Below, piece after piece: positions 55,437 through 64,000 of a stretch of DNA of 64,000 nucleotides; the stretch's first letter is position 1; every line of letters begins with the position of its first letter. This stretch comes from Icerya purchasi. Taxonomy: Eukaryota > Arthropoda > Insecta > Hemiptera > Monophlebidae. The position numbers and the translations under genes are program-made. The stretch covers positions 592,807,643 through 592,871,642 of the forward strand of contig CM077115.1 in assembly GCA_039619475.1 (NCBI GenBank). Direction: 5' to 3'. A model generated the notes under the pieces. The model was not told the origin of the DNA. It did no database searches and saw only the letters and a program-made list of their open reading frames with translations.

Positions 55437-55646
55437 TTATCGAAGTCAGCTACTGCCTGCTTAGAAATATTTATTTATAAATTCTACATTAGATTTATAT
55501 ACTTTATTTTTTTAAATATTTTTGTTGTCTGTTTTCTCTTTTATGATATAGAAAATAAGTTTATTATAATCTACACGGGGGTCATTTAGAAAGCCTGCGT
55601 GAGTCAGTGTCTGACCCGTGGGTCATAGGTCCGCCATCACTGGTAT

Positions 55647-56339
55647 ATACTGAAAATTCAAATAAGAACCCTTTTTTAAAAATTCGACCTTTAAGGGGTG
55701 AAAACGGGCTAAAAACTCTTTCCCGAAAAATGCATAAACTATTATAGTTCTGGTGAAAATGAGTCTTCATAATTGTAATTTTGCATGGAGATACCTTATG
55801 CGATGTATTAAAAGTGTGCAAAACTTTTTTTTCATCCCAAAAATTTTAAGGGAGAAAATGAACAGAGACTCATTTTTAAAGGAACCAAAAATCACACTAC
55901 GAATCGCGATTATCGCGTGTAATTTCACGTGAATACAGTGTATATGCTGAAGATGTCAATTAAAAACGCTGTATTGAAAAATCAGAGTTTAAGGGACAAA
56001 ATGGGATTACAAACCGTTTCCAAAAAATTACACAAACTATTTTATTTTCGGCGCAAATGGGTTTTCCAAATTGTAATTTCGGATGAAGATACCTCATATG
56101 GTCTACTAAAAGTGTGAAATAGTTTTATGAAACCCTCAAAATTTTCGGTAGAAGAAAAAGTAAACTCCTATTTTGGAGAAAACGAAAAATCACGTTACGG
56201 TCCGTACAAATAGTAATTATCGCGTGTAATTTCATGTGAATATAATGTACATACTGAAGATGTCGAATAAGAAAGCTGTTTTGAAAATTTGGACTGTAAG
56301 GGGTGGAAAGGGGTTAAAAGCTGTTTTCAAAAAGTAACT
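55647..56339. repeat. ~300-bp tandem repeat (copy 2), cut by insertion
   Basis: Matches 10,455-11,147. The third unit is broken after AGTAACT by a 5,944-bp insertion and resumes at 62,284. Confidence 0.7.
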
Positions 56340-57540
56340 TTTTTTTTTAAAACGTATATTTCAATTTTAACATTTTATAATCTTATATTTACGTCCGTCA
56401 AGCTTGCGCTTGTCGACGGAGTTCTTATAATTTATCTTATTCTAGGTTTTTAAAGTATATAAGCGCTCAATCATCCACCATTTTTATCCATCCATCCACT
56501 TCATTTACACATAGTTTTCTTTATTTAATTTTCCCTTTCGTTTATTTTATTATTTTGTTTATATTCTTTTCTATTTGTAACCACTTTCTAACACCCTCTT
56601 TCAGCTTCACATCCCATCGTTACGCACATTTTTCGTTTATCTACTTATAAATAACGTTTTTTTATTAGTTTTTAGTTAATGTTACTATTACATTATGATA
56701 ATTTATTTACATCTTCTTCATTTTTTATTTGCGTTATCGGATCGTTCTGTCTCTTGCGAACAAATATCTTTTCCCTTTTTGCCCATACATATGCATATCC
56801 CTTTTCTCTAGTCTTTTGCTTGGCCTGCCAGAGTAGTTGTTTATAATATTTCGATAGATTTTCATTTATATAAATCTGCAGCGGACTGGCTTCGTTTCCC
56901 GTTATTTCTTTATCATAAACTTTCTCCTTTCGTCTACTTTCCATTATCATTTCTACTGCTCGCCTTGTTGTTTTTGCGATAATCGGCTTTGGTAATTTCA
57001 GATTTTTACTTAGTATTCTGTGACATAATGCAATTTCCTCTCTTTTAATTTCTACATCTAACTTCTTTGCTATTTTTATTATAATTTCTGGAATGTCCTC
57101 GTTTGGCCTCTCTGTTACTCCGTGGAACTCTATGTTGTCCCTCCTACCGTACTGCTCTAATTCGTTCACCGTGTCTCTCAGTGATGCGATTTCCTGATCC
57201 TTCTTTTTTAACTCCGCGGCTAGTGAACTTACTTGTTCCCTTAGAGCTTTTACCTCTGCTATTAATGAATCGTTGGTTTGTACGATATCGTCGTTTTTAT
57301 CGGAAATGTACTGCAGGAATTTTTTTATGTCGGACATGTCTCTTTTTAACTCTTGTATATCATACTCTTGTATGTCCGAATCATCTTCTCCCTCCTCCTT
57401 CTGGTAACTTTTGTGTTTGGTCGTCTTTTTTTTGATTGGTTCAGCGCTACTGGTACTGTAACTACTATGCTGCCTTTTTGCTTCTTTTGAGGTAATAATG
57501 GTTACCGGTTTTGCTTTTTCTTTTGGCATTGTTTAATATG
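56340..57540 (-). mobile_element. ORF1-only LINE (HAL1-like)
   Basis: The minus strand has a 5' leader, one intact ORF (57,529-56,693), a ~350-bp 3' UTR and a poly-A tail (plus-strand T run at 56,340-56,348). There is no endonuclease or RT between the ORF stop and the tail. The 5' boundary lies somewhere in 57,540-57,760, where it meets the Jockey element. Confidence 0.6.
56693..57529 (-). CDS. LINE ORF1 protein with coiled coil (278 residues)
   Basis: ATG start (MPKEKAKP); intact. A Lys/Ser/Glu-rich N-terminus (1-50) leads into a long heptad-rich coiled coil (about 52-122, with LKRDMSDIKKFLQYI and ELKKKDQEIASLRDTVNELE). Then comes the YGRRDNIEFHGVTERPNEDI block and a C-terminal domain with IALCHRIL, PIIAKTTRRAVEMIMESRR and QIYINENLSKYYKQLLWQAK. 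This order fits the L1/L2-type ORF1 RNA-binding chaperone family, which trimerises by its coil and binds LINE RNA. An ORF2 partner is absent nearby. Divergently oriented to the Jockey ORF1. Confidence 0.75.
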   Translation of the reverse strand: MPKEKAKPVTIITSKEAKRQHSSYSTSSAEPIKKKTTKHKSYQKEEGEDDSDIQEYDIQELKRDMSDIKKFLQYISDKNDDIVQTNDSLIAEVKALREQVSSLAAELKKKDQEIASLRDTVNELEQYGRRDNIEFHGVTERPNEDIPEIIIKIAKKLDVEIKREEIALCHRILSKNLKLPKPIIAKTTRRAVEMIMESRRKEKVYDKEITGNEASPLQIYINENLSKYYKQLLWQAKQKTREKGYAYVWAKREKIFVRKRQNDPITQIKNEEDVNKLS

Positions 57541-57882
57541 CTTCTCGATTTACTATGTAATAATAGATAACAATCTTACTTGGCTTGTTTAATGTTTTGA
57601 CGTAATTGCTGATGTTGAACGCGTTATCACTGAACTTCTTATTAACATTACACTATTACGCACTCCAAAATCAAAATTCTTTCTTCATGGTTGTTCGTAT
57701 CAATTGTTTCATGCGCGTTCCTGTTCCACACTTTTTCTATCGTTTGCGCAGCGGCCGTCGCGTGCCGCTGGTGATTGTGTGATTAGCACTTCACCGTGAT
57801 GTTACGTACACCGGAGAAATGTTAAAATAGTTGTGCTGTCGTTGTCAGCGATAACAATGACGATCAGTTAAGTAGCAATGAT

Positions 57883-59226
57883 ATGCAGATAGATGACGGT
57901 CACTTATCTCGGAAATCATCCGTTCGTCGTAATATTTACGCGAGTTTACCAGATTCAGATCTTTCTAGTGAGAACGGCGATGATGCTTTGCAGTGGCATG
58001 CATCAGTGGAGCACAACGGTAGAAGTAAGACAAAGATAAAGAAACTGAAGCCGGTCTCGGCCGCAATCACAACGCATAATAGCTTTGCACCGCTGGCTCC
58101 TGATAGCGGTCTTGTGCATAGCGTGCTGCACTCCGACCTAGATGGCACTAGTACCAACGCTCAGACAACTGTTCCACCGACAATGCGTCGCAATATTGAT
58201 AACGCTAGAAAACTTCCGCCGATTACCATCGTTAATACCGATGGTAAGCTCAATTTGAAATGCCTACTCGATAACATTAAAAATCAGGTTAAACACGAAT
58301 TTAAAATATGTAATTATAATCGGTTTAGAATGTCCGTTTTTCTGTCTAATAATACAGACTTCGATAATATTATCGCATTTTTAAAAAAAATGAATACTCC
58401 GTTCTATACACATGTTCCGCGAGAGTGCAAACCGGTAAAAATGATACTGAAAGGGCTTCTAGCTTCATTCGCTAGTGATGAGATCGAAAAAGAATTAAGG
58501 AAACATATCGATGTTACGTCGGTTGTTCAATTTAGCCGAAAAGTAGAGGTCAATAGTACACTGCAGTTGCCCGTTTATCTTATAACTTTTCCATCTAATA
58601 CTATCCCGCGGCGTATATTAGAAATTAGAACGTTATTCTCGTGTATTATAAGGTGGGAGAAGTATATTAGAAAAACGCAGTACCTTCAGTGTTATCGATG
58701 TCAAAGATTCGGTCATGTTTCTCAAAACTGTCAGCTCCCTGAGCGATGCGTGCGGTGTGGCGAAAGCCACTCCAACTCGTTGTGTGGTGCGCAGTCATAT
58801 AAGTGCGCCAACTGTTCCGGGCAGCATCCAGCAAGCTCGCAGGAATGTCGCGTAATACAAAAAATAGTTAGCACTCGTGCTAAAACATTTCATGACAGCA
58901 CGAGTGACAAAATTTCTCGATCAGCTAGTTTGCTTCACCAACGTACTGGCGCGAATGAAACTGCTGCCAGCCAAGCAGGCTTGTTCAAAAACGTTAAGGT
59001 CAATGAAACTTATGCTAGTAAGGTCAGAGGTGCTAGTACTTCTCCCCGTGACGAAAATACGAATACTTTCTCTATTAAGGAAATTATCTCCTTATTTCGA
59101 GAATTTGATTTAAGTTATATTTTTAAAATAGTCAGGACAGTTATAGATAAACTACGATGTCTTAAAAGTAAGGATGCTTTTACAAAATTGCAAGTAATTA
59201 TAGAAACCGTCGTTAATTTATTATAA
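57883..59226 (+). CDS. Jockey-type ORF1 (gag-like, 447 residues)
   Basis: ATG chosen because the next in-frame upstream codons run into TAA and an earlier ATG (57,879) hits TAG at once. The N-terminus (1-105) is Ser/Asp-rich. Residues ~110-265 form the PRE_C2HC-type domain (PPITIVNTDG, FYTHVPRECKPVKMILKGL, YLITFPSNTIPRRI). Three zinc knuckles follow: C270-C273-H278-C283 (CYRCQRFGHVSQNC), C289-C292-H296-C301 and C308-C311-H315-C322. It binds LINE RNA and packages it with ORF2. No stop or frameshift. Stop codon and ORF2 start codon are adjacent (TAAATG), implying coupled re-initiation. Confidence 0.93.
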   Translation: MQIDDGHLSRKSSVRRNIYASLPDSDLSSENGDDALQWHASVEHNGRSKTKIKKLKPVSAAITTHNSFAPLAPDSGLVHSVLHSDLDGTSTNAQTTVPPTMRRNIDNARKLPPITIVNTDGKLNLKCLLDNIKNQVKHEFKICNYNRFRMSVFLSNNTDFDNIIAFLKKMNTPFYTHVPRECKPVKMILKGLLASFASDEIEKELRKHIDVTSVVQFSRKVEVNSTLQLPVYLITFPSNTIPRRILEIRTLFSCIIRWEKYIRKTQYLQCYRCQRFGHVSQNCQLPERCVRCGESHSNSLCGAQSYKCANCSGQHPASSQECRVIQKIVSTRAKTFHDSTSDKISRSASLLHQRTGANETAASQAGLFKNVKVNETYASKVRGASTSPRDENTNTFSIKEIISLFREFDLSYIFKIVRTVIDKLRCLKSKDAFTKLQVIIETVVNLL

Positions 59227-61911
59227 ATGTCGATAAATTTTAATACTCGAATAGTTGCGTGGAATTGTAATTCCATTAGAGACAAGTGTGACGAACTGCA
59301 TGTTTTTGCAATTAACAACAAGATAGATATCATTGCACTATCCGAAACTAGGTTAGACAGCACTTGTAGATTCAAATTTCCCGGCTTTTTTGTTTATCGA
59401 AACGATGTTAGTCGTAGATGCGGCGGGGTCAGTATACTTATAAACAAAAGATGGCAGTTTGATCCTCTTCCCATTCCGCAATTAAACTGCGTCCAAGCTG
59501 TAGGCGTAAATCTACACACGGATAACAATAACACTATTAGCATTTTTGCCATATATAAACCCCCAAGATGTACGTACAAATTTGCCGATGATATTCTGTC
59601 ACTGTTGAGAACTAATAATAAAGTCATTTTGATTGGTGATTTTAATGCTAAAAATAAACTATGGAACTGTTTCAGTAATAACAGGGCTGGTAATATCCTT
59701 TACGAAATTTCTTTACGTACTGGTATTTGCATTTCTGCGCCTAAAGAACCTACTTACTTTCCTAGCGCCAGGGGATTTCGAAACAGTGTCATAGATATCG
59801 TGCTGACGAAAAATGTTGCAATTACACCTCCCATATCATTAAGTTGTCTGTCTTCTGACCATAATCCCATATCTGTTGTCATAGTGAGTAATAAATTGCA
59901 TGCTGTAGATAATTACATTCCTGACTTTCAAAACGCAAATTGGGACGAATTTAGAAAATTTATTTCTGAAAATATTATTCTAAACGCGCGTATTAGCAGC
60001 GTGACTGATATCGATAAGCATCTGAACACTCTCACGAACTTAATCATTACTGCCGCTGAAAACTTTATTCCAAAGGTACCAACCAATAGGTTACATAATA
60101 GTTTGCCTGCTTATATGCTTGCGCTTCTCAAGCTTAAGAATTATATTAGAAGATTATACGTTAAGCTTCGTTTTACTAGCCGTTCACGGTATTTAAAAAT
60201 TGGGTTGAATTATATTAATAATCTCGTCAGGTTTCTTCTACGTAAAAACAAAAATTATAATTTTAATCGCATGCTGTCAAATCTAACAGTAAAAGACAAT
60301 CGTCTTTGGAAAATCTGCAAACGTTATACTAAGCAGCACGCGTTTCTTCCACCTTTGTATGACGCATGCCTAGATAACTACGTGTATAGCGATTCCGCGA
60401 AAGCTGAGTTACTAGCGGCAGAATACTTCGCGACTCACACCCGTAATTGCAAACTTACGTCGAAGTATCAAACAAATAAAATCAATTCCACTGTTAAAAA
60501 CTTTCTGACTCAGAATCATTCGGCCGATAATATTCTACTAGTTACTCCCAAAGAGATACGAGACAATATTAAAGCCTTGAAACCTAAAAACACTTCTGGA
60601 ATTGATAATATTCCTGCTATTGTCATTAAAAAACTCTCCTGTAAAGCCATTGTTGAACTTACTAACTTGATAAATGCTATGCTTAGATTTGGATATTTCC
60701 CTAACAGTTGGAAAATTGCAAAAATCATTACTCTCCCAAAGCCCGGGAAAGACACTTCGCAAACGTCAAATATTCGCTCTATTAGCCTACTAAATAATCT
60801 CAGTAAGATAGCAGAAAAGTCTATATTATCTCGACTTAAAATGCATTCCAGCAGACATCACTTGATTCCTAACGTTCAGTTCGGTTTTCGTCCTGGTTAC
60901 TCAACCACTCATCAGGTGGCGAGAATTACGGAATATATTTCGCATAATTACAACTGCAATAAACATACAGGTATGGTCCTATTAGATGTTGCAAAAGCAT
61001 TTGATACAACATGGCACAAGGGGATTATTTATAAAATGATTCTATACAAATTCTCTCCTCATATTATTAATCTCCTTCATAGTTACCTGAGTAACAGATT
61101 ATTCTATGTAATTGTTAATGGAACTAGGTCGTCCACTAAAACGTGTTTAGCTGGGGTCCCGCAAGGAAGTATCTTAGGTTCCTTTTTATTTACGTTATTT
61201 CTATCTGATTTTCCCGAGCTGAGGGAGGTGCAGGCCGCGCTGTACGCCGATGATACGGCACTTTACTGCAGTTCTTATATACCAAATGCAATTACAAACA
61301 AGCTGCAAGCGGGACTGAATTGCGTTTTGCGTTATTTTAAAAAATGGCAAATAGACATAAACCCGAGTAAAACTGAAGCCGTATTTTTCACTCGCAGGCG
61401 CCCCATCATGCCCGCGGAGATAAAAATTAATTCCAAAATAATTAGCTGGTCAAATCACGTGCGCTATCTTGGAGTTATACTAGACAAAAGGTTGAACTAC
61501 TCGGAGCATATAAATCAAGTGTTTATAAAAGCTAATAAAAGAATTTGTACCATATATCCATTTTTTAATCGAAAGTCGTTTCTTAGCATTAATAACAAAC
61601 TAATTCTATACAAAACATTAATTCGTCCTATAGTTTGCTATTCATGTCCAGTGTGGAGTTCAGTTTCTAATGCTAGTTATAGTAAGCTACAGTTATTGCA
61701 AAACAGATGTTTAAGATGTGTATTAAATGTCCCTAGATACTCTAAAATTGTAAATATGCATCTGACCACCTTAAGACTACCTTTTATTAGAGATTACGTA
61801 TTAGATTTAACACGTAAATTCTGCGAGAAGTGTTTACAGCATGAAAATGAGTTAATCTCTGCAATTGGTAATTATGATTCCACGCAACTCGAGTTCATGT
61901 ACACCAGATAA
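59227..61911 (+). CDS. Jockey-type ORF2: endonuclease and reverse transcriptase (894 residues)
   Basis: Nicks target DNA and reverse transcribes the LINE RNA. The endonuclease has WNCNSIRDKCDEL (N), LSETRL (E, ~40), YKPP, GDFNAKN (D138) and SSDHNPI (D211, H212). RT blocks are SGIDNIPAIVIKKL, NIRSISLLNNLSKIAEKSIL, FGFRPGYSTTHQVARI, VLLDVAKAFDTTWHKGI, GVPQGSILGSFLFTLF and YADD (673-676). Thumb and C-terminus follow, with RPIVCYSCPVW. There is no RNase H, as expected of the Jockey clade, and the length is near the usual ~900. Completely open; the usual RPISLL reads RSISLL here. All catalytic residues I can check are present, so it is possibly active. Confidence 0.95.
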   Translation: MSINFNTRIVAWNCNSIRDKCDELHVFAINNKIDIIALSETRLDSTCRFKFPGFFVYRNDVSRRCGGVSILINKRWQFDPLPIPQLNCVQAVGVNLHTDNNNTISIFAIYKPPRCTYKFADDILSLLRTNNKVILIGDFNAKNKLWNCFSNNRAGNILYEISLRTGICISAPKEPTYFPSARGFRNSVIDIVLTKNVAITPPISLSCLSSDHNPISVVIVSNKLHAVDNYIPDFQNANWDEFRKFISENIILNARISSVTDIDKHLNTLTNLIITAAENFIPKVPTNRLHNSLPAYMLALLKLKNYIRRLYVKLRFTSRSRYLKIGLNYINNLVRFLLRKNKNYNFNRMLSNLTVKDNRLWKICKRYTKQHAFLPPLYDACLDNYVYSDSAKAELLAAEYFATHTRNCKLTSKYQTNKINSTVKNFLTQNHSADNILLVTPKEIRDNIKALKPKNTSGIDNIPAIVIKKLSCKAIVELTNLINAMLRFGYFPNSWKIAKIITLPKPGKDTSQTSNIRSISLLNNLSKIAEKSILSRLKMHSSRHHLIPNVQFGFRPGYSTTHQVARITEYISHNYNCNKHTGMVLLDVAKAFDTTWHKGIIYKMILYKFSPHIINLLHSYLSNRLFYVIVNGTRSSTKTCLAGVPQGSILGSFLFTLFLSDFPELREVQAALYADDTALYCSSYIPNAITNKLQAGLNCVLRYFKKWQIDINPSKTEAVFFTRRRPIMPAEIKINSKIISWSNHVRYLGVILDKRLNYSEHINQVFIKANKRICTIYPFFNRKSFLSINNKLILYKTLIRPIVCYSCPVWSSVSNASYSKLQLLQNRCLRCVLNVPRYSKIVNMHLTTLRLPFIRDYVLDLTRKFCEKCLQHENELISAIGNYDSTQLEFMYTR

Positions 61912-62283
61912 TAGCACAGAAGGCTTAAACACAATATACTGTAGTATTAGTCCTAGTGGTGTAGCATTTAAGCTTCTTTACTTATCAGAATTGTAAATAT
62001 TATTTTGACATGTATTATTTTTATTTAGTTATTTATTCATTTATTTATTTATTTTTCTTCTGTTCTTTCCTCGTCCGTGATGCACAGGTTTTTTTTAATT
62101 GCTTTTTTACCTGTTGTTACAATTTAAGCTGTAATTTATCATGTATATGCATTGCTGTTTCATTTCAACTACAAGTCGTGCGGTAAGCTATAGTTGGCGG
62201 TACGCAATTATAAGTCTAATATTATTTTTTTTTTTTTTCATGTTGTTTCTCAATTGTTTGTTGCAATAAACTTCTTCTTCTTC
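61912..62283 (+). repeat. Jockey-type LINE 3' UTR
   Basis: AT-rich, with a TTTA run near 62,025-62,055 and an AATAAA close to the end. It ends in CTT repeats instead of a pure A tail. Confidence 0.6.
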
Positions 62284-62310
62284 AAAATCGTAATAAATAG
62301 ATTTACCATA

Positions 62311-62315
<5 letters not shown>
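62284..62315. repeat. Duplication copy 2 resumes
   Basis: AAAATCGTAATAAATAGATT and ACCATATTGTA match 11,148-11,179 exactly, before the next LINE insertion. Confidence 0.85.
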
Positions 62316-62342
<27 letters not shown>

Positions 62343-64000
62343 GGGCTCGTCAACCAAGGACCTTTACCCAGAAACTAAAGGTAAGAAAAGAAGTCGGTTA
62401 TATTTTGATTCGATCAGAAATTTTAACTAAAAAGGAACAAATAGCAGGAATAATTAGTGGGGAAGGAAAGGACAGGATATAGGATGCACAATAAGGGGTA
62501 GGAAGTCCAAGCTTAAGCAAATAAGAATATAAGGCAGAACGCTCCACCGAGAGGGATGAACACTGGAAGAACACATGATCGGCGTCGCAAATAATTGCAT
62601 CATCCGGATGGAGAGGACAGTGTGGAGAAGAAATCAAGGAGAAACGAAATCTGGAAGAAGGCAGCAAAGAATGGCCAAAGCGCATACGAACAATGGAAAC
62701 AACTTCAGAACGACGAAGGGAGGGATGTAAAAGAAACCATGAATATGAAGGAAGAGTAGGCTGGACTGACAGGTAAAAGGAACAACTGTTGGAAAAAGAA
62801 GAAACATAGGTATCCGACCAAAATCGGATATGAAAGCTTTTACAAACTGATAGCAGGTTAACGGATGGAATTTTTAAAAAAAAAAGACGAGAGGAAGCAG
62901 CAGCAGCCCGAGCCAAGGAATCAGCCGCTTCATTGCCAAATATGCCCGAGTGGCCAGGTACCCACAGCAGATCAATATTGACTGAATGGAGATAGGAAAG
63001 ATTGTGAATGAGTGAACGTATACGGAGGATAACAAAGTCACACGAATGATCAGGAAGAGGAGAGGATATGGCCTGAAGGGCGCTCAAAGAGTCAGAAATA
63101 ATTAAAAACTTAGAGGAAAATTGATTCGAGGAAATGAAAATAATAGAGCGAAGGATAACCAACAACTCGGCTGTGAATATGGAACAGAAATAAGAAAGTC
63201 GAAAAGATTCTGAGAGGTTAAAATCAGGAAGGATGAAAGAAGCACCAACACAACCAGGCCCCCTCGAACCATCCGTGTAAATGGTAACATGAGAGGGAAA
63301 TAGGGAATTGATAGTGCTGTAGAATACCTGTTTAATTACGGCTTGGGGGAGATTTTTTGCAAATGAGGGGAGGATAAATACCTTAGGAGGATGACAGATG
63401 TCAGCGAAGTCGAAGGAAAAATAAGGGAGATTATTGAACGAGATAATATACGGCCAAAATGAACCTAGACGATGTGAAATAAAAGCTAGAATAGGGGTTT
63501 TGCTGGGAGTGAAGCGCCAGCTATTATAAATCGAAAGATAAGACTGAACAAGGGTAGAGGATGCGAGAGGAAGACGTTTAACAAGGAAACGATAGCCTAA
63601 ATAAGATCTACAAATGGATAGGGGTGACGAATTGGATTCAGCAAGAATAGCAGTGGTTGGAGAGGATTTAAGAGCGCCAAGACAGAGACGAAGGCAAGAA
63701 TTCTGAATTACATCTAGTTTGGAAAGACGTGTCTTGGACGCACTACCATAAATAAAAGAACAATAATCAAATTTGGAACGGATAATAGATTTGTAAAGGG
63801 AAATAAGAATATAGGGATCGCCACCCCATTTAGTTGGCGACAGGGCTTTCAGCAAGTTTAACCTTTTAATAGTGGAAGCAGAAAGATATTTGATGTGTTC
63901 AGAGAAGGACAAACGACTATCAAGAAAGACACCGAGATAACAAAAGCAATTAACACGGGAAAGAGATACATTGTTTAAGGATAGGTTGACCAAAGCAGGG
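62316..64000 (-). mobile_element. Family B LINE, 3' part (continues beyond the window)
   Basis: Poly-A tail as a T run at 62,316-62,342, 3' terminus AAAGGTCCTTGGTTGACGAG CCC, then ORF2 on the minus strand. Inserted at ATTGTA/ATATTT of the copy 1 sequence. The 5' end is outside. Confidence 0.9.
62398..64000 (-). CDS. Family B ORF2 C-terminal half: RT thumb and RNase H (open, partial)
   Basis: Uninterrupted for 534 codons to the window edge; the first in-window codons are not a start. Numbering from the codon at 63,993: RT thumb (YLGVFLDSRLSFSEHI, ~19-34), connector, then RNase H 1 with all four acidic residues in place. These are D241 (IYTDGS), E276 (FTAEL), D301 (ISDSLSALQAI) and D358 (GNEAADSLARA). 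A C-terminal Cys/His segment follows (CPLHPDDAIICDADHVFFQC), ending SDRIKI. RNase H removes the RNA strand during LINE reverse transcription. This is the only RNase H in the window that looks functional; the decayed relatives at 7628-9495 and 52,822-54,687 can be aligned to it. Confidence 0.92.
   Translation of the reverse strand, partial: PALVNLSLNNVSLSRVNCFCYLGVFLDSRLSFSEHIKYLSASTIKRLNLLKALSPTKWGGDPYILISLYKSIIRSKFDYCSFIYGSASKTRLSKLDVIQNSCLRLCLGALKSSPTTAILAESNSSPLSICRSYLGYRFLVKRLPLASSTLVQSYLSIYNSWRFTPSKTPILAFISHRLGSFWPYIISFNNLPYFSFDFADICHPPKVFILPSFAKNLPQAVIKQVFYSTINSLFPSHVTIYTDGSRGPGCVGASFILPDFNLSESFRLSYFCSIFTAELLVILRSIIFISSNQFSSKFLIISDSLSALQAISSPLPDHSCDFVILRIRSLIHNLSYLHSVNIDLLWVPGHSGIFGNEAADSLARAAAASSRLFFLKIPSVNLLSVCKSFHIRFWSDTYVSSFSNSCSFYLSVQPTLPSYSWFLLHPSLRRSEVVSIVRMRFGHSLLPSSRFRFSLISSPHCPLHPDDAIICDADHVFFQCSSLSVERSALYSYLLKLGLPTPYCASYILSFPSPLIIPAICSFLVKISDRIKI

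Larger units (their letters stand above)
57541..62283 (+). mobile_element. Jockey-type LINE, apparently full length and intact
   Basis: 5' leader (up to ~340 bp), ORF1 (57,883-59,226), ORF2 (59,227-61,911), 3' UTR with AATAAA near 62,266 and a CTTCTTCTTC end at 62,283. Downstream sequence AAAATCGTAATAAATAG is exactly what follows AGTAACT in duplication copy 1. Together with the ORF1-only LINE it forms the 5.9-kb insertion in copy 2. The 5' boundary is not resolved. Confidence 0.8.

Overview
This is an AT-rich nuclear segment of an animal genome, most likely an insect. I lean towards Hymenoptera, possibly an ant, because RNase H-bearing LINEs of this kind and eukaryotic AAA-ATPase-like/PD-(D/E)XK genes are familiar to me from those genomes; that is inference from protein style only. 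Almost everything recognisable is transposon-derived. There is no bacterial-type operon, no CRISPR array, no rRNA, and no clearly single-copy conserved housekeeping gene. For convenience I name the RNase H-bearing LINEs (I-group style) families A, B, C and D.

Layout. (1) 1-11,179 is copy 1 of a segmental duplication whose copy 2 starts at or before 46,453 and runs to 62,315. Inside it are the 3' half of a family A LINE (1-3,145), an endonuclease relic, a ~2.5-kb element with terminal inverted repeats that holds an RNase H fragment and a tRNA-derived SINE, a degenerate family B LINE, a zinc-knuckle gag-like ORF with a shared terminal module, and a ~300-bp tandem repeat. (2) 11.8-28.5 kb is bounded by a ~75-bp inverted repeat. 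It holds a LINE relic, a Merlin (ISXO2-type) DNA transposon whose transposase can be spliced into a full 307-residue protein, two ~288-bp satellite arrays, the AAA-ATPase-like/PD-(D/E)XK nuclease gene (22,267-24,159, minus), a mariner relic and two LINE relics. (3) 29.4-31.9 kb holds a third ~288-bp array with its terminal module. (4) 32.2-37.5 kb is a decayed gene on the minus strand split by a family A insertion. (5) 37.86-49.57 kb is one long family A LINE on the plus strand. It is interrupted by a family D fragment and by a CR1/L2-like LINE, which is itself interrupted by a family C LINE. (6) 49.6-56.3 kb is the rest of duplication copy 2. (7) 56,340-62,283 is a 5.9-kb insertion in copy 2: an ORF1-only LINE (minus) and a Jockey-type LINE (plus) with both ORFs intact. 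(8) 62,316-64,000 is a family B LINE with open RT C-terminus and RNase H, running off the window.

How the parts relate. Relative ages can be read from the nesting: relic gene, then family A; family A, then CR1-like, then family C; and duplication, then the ORF1-only/Jockey pair and the distal family B copy. The only apparently functional coding units are the Jockey ORF1 and ORF2, the ORF1-only LINE protein, the family B ORF2 C-terminus, the spliced Merlin transposase and the AAA/nuclease gene. Several supposed start codons of open frames here are not ATG (GTG or TTG); where that matters it is stated.
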